This document shows, piece by piece, positions 1 through 4,681 of a DNA stretch of 5,025 nt. The first letter of the stretch is position 1; each line of letters begins with the position of its first letter. A program made the translations under genes and the position numbers. Source of the DNA: Lachnospiraceae bacterium (lineage in GTDB: Bacteria; Bacillota; Clostridia; Lachnospirales; Lachnospiraceae); NCBI GenBank assembly GCA_003453515.1, contig DMLD01000013.1, positions 1 to 5,025 on the forward strand. Reading direction: 5' to 3'. The notes beneath the pieces were generated by a model. It ran no database searches. It had not been told where the DNA came from and saw only the letters and a list, made by a program, of their open reading frames with translations.

Positions 1-16
1 TTCCGAAGGAATCCGA

Positions 17-65
17 GTCGACGCGAGGAAGTCGACGCGCAAGAGTCGACGCGTAGGGAGTCAAC
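17..65. repeat. Short tandem repeat of GTCGACGCG in the asd leader
   Basis: The 9-mer GTCGACGCG occurs at 17-25, 31-39 and 45-53, and a decayed copy (GTCAAC) lies at 60-65, directly before an ATG at 66. The spacing is 14, 14 and 15 bases, with purine-rich linkers AGGAA, CAAGA and TAGGGA. Each copy holds the 6-bp palindrome GTCGAC. All three forward frames are open through most of the tract, so it might overlap the end of an upstream gene. However, a 14-bp period shifts the reading frame at each copy, which argues against a selected peptide repeat. The array may extend beyond the left edge of the window. Its function is unknown. The repeat is plain to see; any role is inference. Confidence 0.75.
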
Positions 66-99
66 ATGAAGGTAAAACGAAAGATTCAGATAAAAAGAG

Positions 100-107
100 A
101 GAAGGTG
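100..107 (+). promoter_or_regulatory. Ribosome binding site deciding the asd start
   Basis: AGAAGGTG matches the anti-Shine-Dalgarno consensus AGGAGGTG at seven of eight bases and stands 6 bases before the ATG at 114. The upstream in-frame ATG at 66 has only a weaker TAGGGAG before it. This favours the start at 114. Confidence 0.7.
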
Positions 108-113
108 CACATA

Positions 114-1199
114 ATGAGTGAAAAATTGAAGGTTGCCATACTTGGGGGAACAGGTATGGTCGGACAGCGATTCATATCACTGCTTGAGGATCATCCGTGG
201 TTTGAGGTCGCAGCGATAGCTGCAAGTCCGAGATCAGCAGGAAAAACATACGAAGAGGCAGTAGGCGGAAGATGGAAGATGGATACGCCTATGCCGGACG
301 CAGTAAAGGGCATAAAGGTAAAGAATGTCAATGAGGTAGAGGCGGTTGCTTCAGAGGTCGACTTTTGCTTTTCTGCGGTCGATATGACCAAGGAAGAGAT
401 CAAAAAGATCGAGGAAGACTACGCCAAAACCGAGACTCCGGTGGTTTCAAATAATTCTGCACACCGCTGGACACCGGATGTGCCGATGATAATCCCTGAG
501 ATAAATCCGGAGCATTTGTCTGTACTTGAAGCCCAGAAAAACAGACTCGGAACGACCAATGGGTTTATATGCGTAAAGCCGAACTGCTCGATACAGAGCT
601 ATACTCCGGTACTTACCGCGTGGAAGAGGTTTGACCCGAAGGTAGCTGTGGTTACGACTTATCAGGCTATATCGGGAGCCGGTAAGACATTTAAGGACTG
701 GCCGGAGATGGAGCACAATATAATTCCGTATATAGGCGGCGAGGAAGAAAAAAGTGAAAAAGAGCCGCTGCGTGTGTGGGGGCATGTCGAAAACGGAGAG
801 ATAGTACCTGCCGAGGATCCGATCATAACCAGCCAGTGTATACGTGTTCCGGTGCTCAACGGACACACGGCTGCTGTATTTGTAAACTTGGGGAAAAAGG
901 CTTCCAAGGAGGAGCTTATTGAGGCTATGGAGAGCTTTTCGGGCGAACCTCAGAGTCTCGGACTTCCGAGTGCTCCAAAGCAGTTCATACGTTATATGAA
1001 TGAGGACGACAGACCTCAGGTCGCTTTGGATGTAGATTATGAGAACGGCTATGGTATAAGCATAGGCAGGCTCAGAGAGGACAGCTATTTTGACTGGAAA
1101 TTTGTCGGACTTTCCCACAACACTGTCAGAGGAGCTGCCGGAGGTGGTGTGCTTATGGCTGAGCTTTTAAAGGCAAAAGGATATCTTAATTCCAAGTAA
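114..1199 (+). CDS. asd: Aspartate-semialdehyde dehydrogenase, archaeal/fungal type
   Basis: The enzyme reduces L-aspartyl-4-phosphate to L-aspartate-4-semialdehyde with NADPH. This is the branch step toward lysine/diaminopimelate, threonine and methionine, and it takes place in the cytosol. The 361-residue product opens with a Rossmann motif (GGTGMVGQRF, residues 11-20). The catalytic cysteine is Cys158 in the KPNCS motif. The block TYQAISGAGK covers 182-191, the presumed catalytic histidine is His251 in VLNGHTA, and a C-terminal NTVRGAAGGG segment covers 336-345. The length and these motifs fit the Methanocaldococcus/fungal-like branch rather than the E. coli-like branch. The start at 114 is preferred: it gives the usual MSEKLKVAILGG opening and has a good ribosome binding site. 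An in-frame ATG at 66 would add 16 Lys/Arg-rich residues unlike the family. The gene ends in an intrinsic terminator, so it appears to close a transcription unit. The family assignment is very secure; the exact start is fairly secure. Confidence 0.95.
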   Translation: MSEKLKVAILGGTGMVGQRFISLLEDHPWFEVAAIAASPRSAGKTYEEAVGGRWKMDTPMPDAVKGIKVKNVNEVEAVASEVDFCFSAVDMTKEEIKKIEEDYAKTETPVVSNNSAHRWTPDVPMIIPEINPEHLSVLEAQKNRLGTTNGFICVKPNCSIQSYTPVLTAWKRFDPKVAVVTTYQAISGAGKTFKDWPEMEHNIIPYIGGEEEKSEKEPLRVWGHVENGEIVPAEDPIITSQCIRVPVLNGHTAAVFVNLGKKASKEELIEAMESFSGEPQSLGLPSAPKQFIRYMNEDDRPQVALDVDYENGYGISIGRLREDSYFDWKFVGLSHNTVRGAAGGGVLMAELLKAKGYLNSK

Positions 1200-1203
1200 T
1201 TTC

Positions 1204-1231
1204 AAGCCCTGCTAAGGCAGGGCTTATTTTT
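1204..1231 (+). terminator. Intrinsic terminator after asd
   Basis: A perfect 9-bp stem (AAGCCCTGC at 1204-1212 paired with GCAGGGCTT at 1217-1225) has a 4-base loop, TAAG, and is followed by ATTTTTCT. It starts 5 bases after the asd stop codon. Only about 30 bases separate it from the next start codon. Confidence 0.93.
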
Positions 1232-1261
1232 CTAAATGTCTGATGTGATCGGAGGGAGAAA

Positions 1262-2071
1262 ATGAGCCATTATGTGGTGGGAGATATACATGGTTGTCTT
1301 GATGAGCTGTTGGAGATGATCGATCTCATTTCACTTGAAAGCTCGGACAGGCTGATAATGGTCGGTGATTATATAGACCGTGGTGATCAGAGTGTGGAGA
1401 TGATGAAATGGCTGGAGGATCATCCGGATAACGTCATATGTGTACGTGGAAACCATGATGAGAATTTTGCTTATTATGTTGACCTCATGAAGCAGGTTGA
1501 TCATGCAAGGGGGCTCAATACAGACGCGGACTCCAATGCTGAGACCTATAAGCTTTATCTCGCGACGGTGAGTATGCTCTTCGATACAGATCCTTTGGCA
1601 TCCAAGTATTTTGACATGTATGGTACGATACATAAGATACTTGAAAACGAAGGTGTGACACTGACAGATCTCGAGATATGGGCTGATATGTTCAGATCCT
1701 TCCCGCTTTTTTACAGGATAGAAAAGGGAAAGCTAAAAGGACGTAACTCAAAGCGTGAGTGTGTTATCGTACACGCCGGCTATAAGGACGATATAGAGGA
1801 CGGGGACGAGAGAACACGCTTTTTTTTGGAGGCAAGAAGACCTGCCTATATCGAGGGCGGTCTGATTGGAGGTATGGTTATTGCAGGGCATACGCCCACG
1901 ATCATTCAGGGCGAATTTACATATAACGCGGGCAAGGTCTTTAAGTATGTTGACAGGTCGAAAAACTGTATTTTTTATGATATAGACTGCGGATGTGTAT
2001 TCAGAACGACCTATCCGGAGGCCAGACTGGCATGTATAAGGCTTGAGGATGAGAGAGTATTCTATGTATGA
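1262..2071 (+). CDS. PPP-family metallophosphoesterase (serine/threonine-type protein phosphatase-like)
   Basis: This is a 269-residue calcineurin-like phosphoesterase with the full set of metal-site motifs. They are GDIHGC (residues 7-12; Asp8, His10), GDYIDRG (35-41; Asp36, Asp39, Arg40), GNHD (63-66; Asn64, His65), VHAG (170-173; His171) and AGHTP (208-212; His210). The GDxxDRG form matches phosphoprotein phosphatases of the lambda/PrpA kind; ApaH-type Ap4A hydrolases, from memory, lack the DR pair. The true substrate (phosphoprotein, nucleotide or other) cannot be read from the sequence. The stretch between His65 and His171 is about 40 residues longer than I recall for lambda phosphatase, so residues about 70-150 probably form an added lid or helical insert. 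No signal peptide or membrane segment is visible, so it is likely cytosolic. GGAGG at 1251-1255 lies 6 bases before the ATG. No convincing promoter fits between the asd terminator and this start. Confidence 0.88.
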   Translation: MSHYVVGDIHGCLDELLEMIDLISLESSDRLIMVGDYIDRGDQSVEMMKWLEDHPDNVICVRGNHDENFAYYVDLMKQVDHARGLNTDADSNAETYKLYLATVSMLFDTDPLASKYFDMYGTIHKILENEGVTLTDLEIWADMFRSFPLFYRIEKGKLKGRNSKRECVIVHAGYKDDIEDGDERTRFFLEARRPAYIEGGLIGGMVIAGHTPTIIQGEFTYNAGKVFKYVDRSKNCIFYDIDCGCVFRTTYPEARLACIRLEDERVFYV

Positions 2072-2072
2072 C

Positions 2073-2101
2073 TTGATTTTTTAAACATTATGTGGTAACA
2101 T
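2073..2101 (+). promoter_or_regulatory. Candidate sigma-A promoter upstream of the Nudix gene (distal)
   Basis: TTGATT (2073-2078) and TAACAT (2096-2101) are separated by 17 bases. Each matches its consensus box at four of six positions. A TG at 2093-2094 places an extended -10 element correctly. It begins just after the phosphatase stop codon. The match is moderate and was found by eye only. Confidence 0.35.
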
Positions 2102-2116
2102 ATATCTAATAATGTT
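2084..2116. repeat. Inverted repeat in the Nudix gene promoter region
   Basis: AACATTAT at 2084-2091 is the exact reverse complement of ATAATGTT at 2109-2116, with a 17-base spacer. The arms flank the -10 box of the distal promoter candidate and lie just upstream of the proximal one. It could be an operator for a dimeric regulator or a weak hairpin. No T-run follows it, so it is not a terminator. The region is AT-rich, so chance is possible. Confidence 0.4.
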
Positions 2117-2128
2117 CGATATATTGTG

Positions 2129-2137
2129 TGATATGAT
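2129..2137 (+). promoter_or_regulatory. Candidate extended -10 promoter for the Nudix gene (proximal)
   Basis: TGATATGAT is an extended -10 element (TG, one base, then TATGAT, five of six to consensus). No good -35 box is found 16-18 bases upstream, which extended -10 promoters tolerate. Transcription would begin near 2144, leaving a leader of about 27 bases that holds the ribosome binding site at 2153-2159. Confidence 0.42.
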
Positions 2138-2152
2138 TAATACTTGAGAGTG

Positions 2153-2159
2153 AGGAGGT
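2153..2159 (+). promoter_or_regulatory. Ribosome binding site deciding the Nudix gene start
   Basis: AGGAGGT is a full-strength Shine-Dalgarno sequence, 11 bases before the ATG at 2171, which is slightly long spacing. A TTG at 2144 in the same frame lies upstream of this site and has no such site of its own. This rules in favour of 2171. Confidence 0.75.
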
Positions 2160-2170
2160 CCGAAAAAGAT

Positions 2171-2632
2171 ATGGAAAAATTCAAGATTCTTGTCAAGGGG
2201 ATCGTGCGTCATCAGGACACCTATCTTGCCGTGGAAAAATGGTATGATGACCGTATATTTGACCCGTACCAGTGGGAATTTATAGACGGAGTTATGGAGT
2301 TTGGTGAGACTCCCGAGGCTGCGGTATGCAGGGTCGTCAACGAGAGCGTGGGCTTAAATGTCGAGGTCGTGAAGCCGTTGTACACATGGGGGTTCACTGC
2401 CGGAGAGCTGTGTACGAGCGGCATTGCATTTTTATGTGACTCGCTTTCGCTTGATACGGTTTTATCGGAGTCGCTTCACGATTCGAGGTGGGTGACAAAG
2501 GATGAGATATCCCATGTCATCACAAATAAGAATGTTGTCGAGGACATACGCAAGTGCGGCTTGGTTGAGGATTTCGGACTGGATGATTTCGGAGATATAG
2601 ATCTGTTTATAGATCCAATGGATATAGAGTGA
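2171..2632 (+). CDS. Nudix-fold protein with a degenerate catalytic box
   Basis: This 153-residue protein resembles small Nudix hydrolases, which usually cleave nucleoside diphosphates linked to another group. Fold signs are an N-terminal strand region (KILVKGIVRHQDTYLAVEKW), WEFIDGVMEFGE around residues 35-46, and a helix with R54 and G61-L62. Against the consensus GX5EX7REUXEEXGU, Gly40, Glu46, Arg54, Glu58, Gly61 and Leu62 are present. However, the Glu expected at 55 is Val and the Glu expected at 59 is Ser. Those are two of the glutamates that normally bind the catalytic metal, so activity may be weak, altered or absent; Glu43 is a nearby acidic residue. The C-terminal about 22 residues are rich in Asp and Glu. 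No DNA-binding domain is visible, unlike NrtR-type Nudix regulators. It follows the phosphatase gene after about 100 bases and precedes the pyr cluster. The Nudix assignment is good; the substrate is unknown. Confidence 0.78.
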   Translation: MEKFKILVKGIVRHQDTYLAVEKWYDDRIFDPYQWEFIDGVMEFGETPEAAVCRVVNESVGLNVEVVKPLYTWGFTAGELCTSGIAFLCDSLSLDTVLSESLHDSRWVTKDEISHVITNKNVVEDIRKCGLVEDFGLDDFGDIDLFIDPMDIE

Positions 2633-2637
2633 GAGAT

Positions 2638-2751
2638 ATGACGACCGGTCAGATGCACAGAGAATTGGAGAGGAAATTCACTTCGTGCCTGCAATTCCCG
2701 GGCAGTCTTTCTGTCAAGCAGGAAGACTTATATAGTATCCGGGTTTCCTGA
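2638..2751 (+). CDS. Doubtful 37-codon ORF between the Nudix gene and pyrF
   Basis: An ATG five bases after the Nudix stop opens a 37-codon frame (starting MTTGQMHREL, ending YSIRVS) that stops 28 bases before the pyrF start. It carries no motif I recognise, no membrane segment and only a weak purine run (GAGAG) as a ribosome site. It could be translated by coupling to the Nudix gene, or be a leader peptide for pyrF because the hairpin at 2704-2728 lies in its distal half. It may equally be a chance frame. Confidence 0.2.
   Translation: MTTGQMHRELERKFTSCLQFPGSLSVKQEDLYSIRVS
2697..2750 (+). promoter_or_regulatory. Hairpin and alternative pairings in the pyrF leader
   Basis: A 10-bp stem with one G-U pair forms between 2704-2713 (AGTCTTTCTG) and 2719-2728 (CAGGAAGACT), with a 5-base loop. 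CCCGG (2697-2701) and CCGGG (2739-2743) can close an outer stem around it. The CAGGAA at 2719-2724 can instead pair with TTCCTG at 2745-2750, so two structures exclude each other. No T-run follows, and the loop lacks the PyrR-binding consensus as I know it, so this is not a classical PyrR attenuator. A TATAGT at 2731-2736 resembles a -10 box but has no good -35 partner. The pairing is seen; the regulatory role is inferred. Confidence 0.35.
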
Positions 2752-2768
2752 TCGGGTCGTGTTTGTAT

Positions 2769-2773
2769 GGGAG
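2769..2773 (+). promoter_or_regulatory. Ribosome binding site deciding the pyrF start
   Basis: GGGAG lies 6 bases before the ATG at 2780. The alternative in-frame GTG at 2759 has no purine-rich site at proper distance and would add seven residues (MFVWEIK) not expected in the family. Confidence 0.65.
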
Positions 2774-2779
2774 ATAAAG

Positions 2780-3751
2780 ATGATATCAAGACTTAACGAT
2801 CAGATAAAAAAGAAAAATGCTCCGGTGGTTGTGGGACTGGATCCCATGCTTTCGTATGTGCCGGAGCATATCGTAGAAGCTGCTGTAAGTGAATACGGAG
2901 AAACGCTCGATGCGGCGGGTGAAGCCATATGGCAGTATAACAAGGCTATTGTTGATGCCACATACGAGCTTATCCCTGCAGTCAAGCCGCAGATCGCCAT
3001 GTATGAGCAGTTTGGCATACCGGGTGTCATAGCCTTTGAAAGGACCGTAAGCTATTGTCAGGAGAAGGGGCTTATAGTCATAGGTGATGTCAAACGTGGA
3101 GACATAGGCTCTACATCGGAGGCGTATGCCAACGGTCATATTGGCTCCGTAAGGATCGGCGGAAGTGAAATAAGCGGTTTTCATGAGGATATCATAACGG
3201 TCAATCCCTATCTTGGGAGTGACGGAGTGAAGCCGTTTGTAAATGTTTGCAAGGAAAAGGATAAGGGTATATTTGTCCTGGTGAAAACCTCGAACCCGTC
3301 ATCCGGGGAGTTTCAGGACAGACAGGTCATAGTGCCTGATGAAGGCGATACGGGCGAGATATCCCTTAAGGATCTGAAAAGTGGATCAAGACCGTTGTAC
3401 GAGCTGGTTGCCGAGAAGGTAAACGAGTGGGGGCTGGAGTCGATGGACGGTAAGTATTCGAACGTCGGAGCTGTGGTAGGAGCTACTTATCCCGAGATGG
3501 GTAAGGCTTTGAGAAAGCTTATGCCGCATGCGTATATACTGGTCCCGGGTTACGGAGCACAGGGCGGAACAGCCAATCAGCTGAGGCCATATTTTGACGA
3601 GGACGGGGCAGGCGCGATCGTGAACTCCTCCAGAGGTATCATATGTGCGTATAAGCAGGAGAAGTACGCGGAGTTTGGTGATGAAGGATTTGCTGATGCG
3701 TCGCGTCAGGCGGTGGTCGATATGATCGAGGATATCAGGTCGATTTTTTGA
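2780..3751 (+). CDS. pyrF: Orotidine 5'-phosphate decarboxylase (type 2 subfamily)
   Basis: PyrF decarboxylates OMP to UMP, the final step of de novo pyrimidine synthesis, without a cofactor. The 323-residue product is a TIM-barrel enzyme. It has VGLDP at residues 18-22 (Asp21) and Lys69 in AVKPQ. The catalytic Asp-x-Lys-x-x-Asp array is at Asp103, Lys105 and Asp108 (DVKRGDIGST). Further blocks are VKTSNPSS (168-175), VVGATYP (232-238), PGYGAQGG (256-263, phosphate-binding region) and NSSRGI (282-287). The longer form and the DVKRGDIGST signature mark the type 2 subfamily rather than the shorter E. coli/B. subtilis type. Residues about 178-205 form a charged insert between the barrel segments. 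It heads the pyrF-pyrK-pyrD cluster, 44 bases before pyrK. The intergenic leader before it carries a hairpin that may regulate it. The assignment is very secure. Confidence 0.96.
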   Translation: MISRLNDQIKKKNAPVVVGLDPMLSYVPEHIVEAAVSEYGETLDAAGEAIWQYNKAIVDATYELIPAVKPQIAMYEQFGIPGVIAFERTVSYCQEKGLIVIGDVKRGDIGSTSEAYANGHIGSVRIGGSEISGFHEDIITVNPYLGSDGVKPFVNVCKEKDKGIFVLVKTSNPSSGEFQDRQVIVPDEGDTGEISLKDLKSGSRPLYELVAEKVNEWGLESMDGKYSNVGAVVGATYPEMGKALRKLMPHAYILVPGYGAQGGTANQLRPYFDEDGAGAIVNSSRGIICAYKQEKYAEFGDEGFADASRQAVVDMIEDIRSIF

Positions 3752-3783
3752 AAAATGAGATCGCGGGCGTGTTTTAACTGACA

Positions 3784-3789
3784 GTGGAG
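3784..3789 (+). promoter_or_regulatory. Ribosome binding site deciding the pyrK start
   Basis: GTGGAG lies 6 bases before the ATG at 3796. Its first three bases could be read as a GTG start in the same frame (adding MEIN), but its position makes it a better Shine-Dalgarno sequence than a start codon. Confidence 0.6.
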
Positions 3790-3795
3790 ATAAAT

Positions 3796-4599
3796 ATGGA
3801 TAAGTATATAGCAGACAGTGTGGTTTTGGAGACGGGCAGGCTTTCACCGGACGTGTTTTCATTGTGGCTTCAGGCTCCGGATATAGTGAGCAAAGCAAGG
3901 GCGGGACAATTTGTCTCGCTTTATCCGCATGATGGAGGACATATTCTTCCAAGACCGATAAGTATATGTGAGACGGATGCTGCAAATGGCAGACTCAGGC
4001 TGGTATACAGGGTCGTAGGCTTTGGCACGGCAGAGTTTTCCATGATGATACCCGGCAATAAGGTCAGGATGATGGGACCGCTCGGAAACGGATACCCTAT
4101 AGAGGAAGATATCGATGCTGGGCGTAAGAATTTTATACTTATCGGAGGAGGAATTGGTATTCCTCCCATGTTATCGGTGGCAAAGTCTATAAAGGAGATC
4201 TCGCCCGGATCACAGATAACAGCTGTAATGGGCTACAGAGACAGACACAACTTCCTGTCTGACAACTTTTATGAGTTGGCAGATGAATTATTGATAGCTA
4301 CGGATGACGGGAGCAGGGGGATACACGGAACCGTGATCGATGCCATGAAGCAAAAGGGTGTTACGGGCGACATCGTGTATTCCTGCGGACCGACACCGAT
4401 GCTGAGAGGTGTGAAGGATTGGGCTGTAAAGAGCGGCATCCCGGCAAGGATCTCTCTGGAGGAGAGAATGGCTTGCGGTATAGGAGCGTGTCTTGGGTGT
4501 GTATGCGATACGGTGAATGAAGACTCACATTCCAAGGTCACCAATGCAAGGGTATGCAAGGACGGTCCGGTGTTCAACGCCGAGGATGTGAAGCTGTAA
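3796..4599 (+). CDS. pyrK: Dihydroorotate dehydrogenase B, electron transfer subunit
   Basis: PyrK carries FAD and a [2Fe-2S] cluster and passes electrons from the FMN of PyrD to NAD+, making up the type 1B dihydroorotate dehydrogenase. The 267-residue product shows a ferredoxin-reductase-like FAD domain with LPRPISI (51-57), RVVGFGT (72-78) and MGPLGNGY (93-100). The nucleotide-binding domain has IGGGIGIPPM (116-125) and CGPTPML (197-203). The C-terminal cluster-binding segment supplies Cys227, Cys232, Cys235 and Cys254, preceded by SLEERMACGIG; Cys237 is an extra cysteine in the loop. All expected parts are present and the length is normal. It follows pyrF by 44 bases and precedes pyrD by 82, with a hairpin between. 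Cysteine spacing and the pyrD neighbour separate it from other ferredoxin-reductase relatives such as sulfhydrogenase gamma subunits. Confidence 0.96.
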   Translation: MDKYIADSVVLETGRLSPDVFSLWLQAPDIVSKARAGQFVSLYPHDGGHILPRPISICETDAANGRLRLVYRVVGFGTAEFSMMIPGNKVRMMGPLGNGYPIEEDIDAGRKNFILIGGGIGIPPMLSVAKSIKEISPGSQITAVMGYRDRHNFLSDNFYELADELLIATDDGSRGIHGTVIDAMKQKGVTGDIVYSCGPTPMLRGVKDWAVKSGIPARISLEERMACGIGACLGCVCDTVNEDSHSKVTNARVCKDGPVFNAEDVKL

Positions 4600-4602
4600 A
4601 AA

Positions 4603-4615
4603 CTGATATGATCAG
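4603..4615 (+). repeat. Small inverted repeat after pyrK (CTGAT/ATCAG)
   Basis: CTGAT at 4603-4607 and ATCAG at 4611-4615 are inverted with a 3-base spacer. The same two 5-mers, fused as the palindrome CTGATCAG, form the loop region of the hairpin at 4628-4656, so the two elements could pair with each other. Confidence 0.4.
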
Positions 4616-4627
4616 AGCCTTTTAAAC

Positions 4628-4656
4628 TAAGGAAACACCTGATCAGTGTTTCCTTA
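4628..4656 (+). promoter_or_regulatory. Intercistronic hairpin between pyrK and pyrD
   Basis: A perfect 11-bp stem (4628-4638 with 4646-4656; core AAGGAAACAC/GTGTTTCCTT) has a 7-base loop, CTGATCA. It is followed by AAACAAAT, not a T-run, so it is not a standard + strand terminator. On the opposite strand the trailing sequence is only mildly T-rich. It may be an mRNA stability or processing element, or a weak attenuator that tunes pyrD relative to pyrFK. The stem is clear; the role is inferred. Confidence 0.6.
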
Positions 4657-4681
4657 AAACAAATCAGAAATGGATGATGGC

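Noticed and set aside
1..65. Reading the GTCGACGCG tract as a CRISPR array
   Set aside because: The units are 9 bases with 5-6 base linkers, far too short for CRISPR repeats and spacers, and no cas gene is present.
447..1118. A 223-codon minus-strand ORF opposite asd
   Set aside because: It lies wholly antisense to a well-conserved gene. The translation is Tyr/Arg/Leu-rich with no motif, as expected from a shadow frame.
2073..2082. T-rich run after the phosphatase gene as a possible terminator
   Set aside because: No stable stem precedes the T-run. It fits better as part of the promoter region.
2767..2796. Nine-codon ORF (MGDKDDIKT) overlapping the pyrF start
   Set aside because: Too short, no ribosome binding site, and its ATG overlaps the pyrF Shine-Dalgarno sequence. 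Most likely chance.
3743..3756. ATTTTT/AAAAAT inverted repeat at the pyrF stop codon
   Set aside because: All-AT stem with a 2-base loop. It would not form a stable hairpin and has no trailing T-run.
3386..3985. A 199-codon minus-strand ORF across the pyrF-pyrK junction
   Set aside because: It is antisense to two clear enzymes, shows no recognisable domain and has no promoter or ribosome site.
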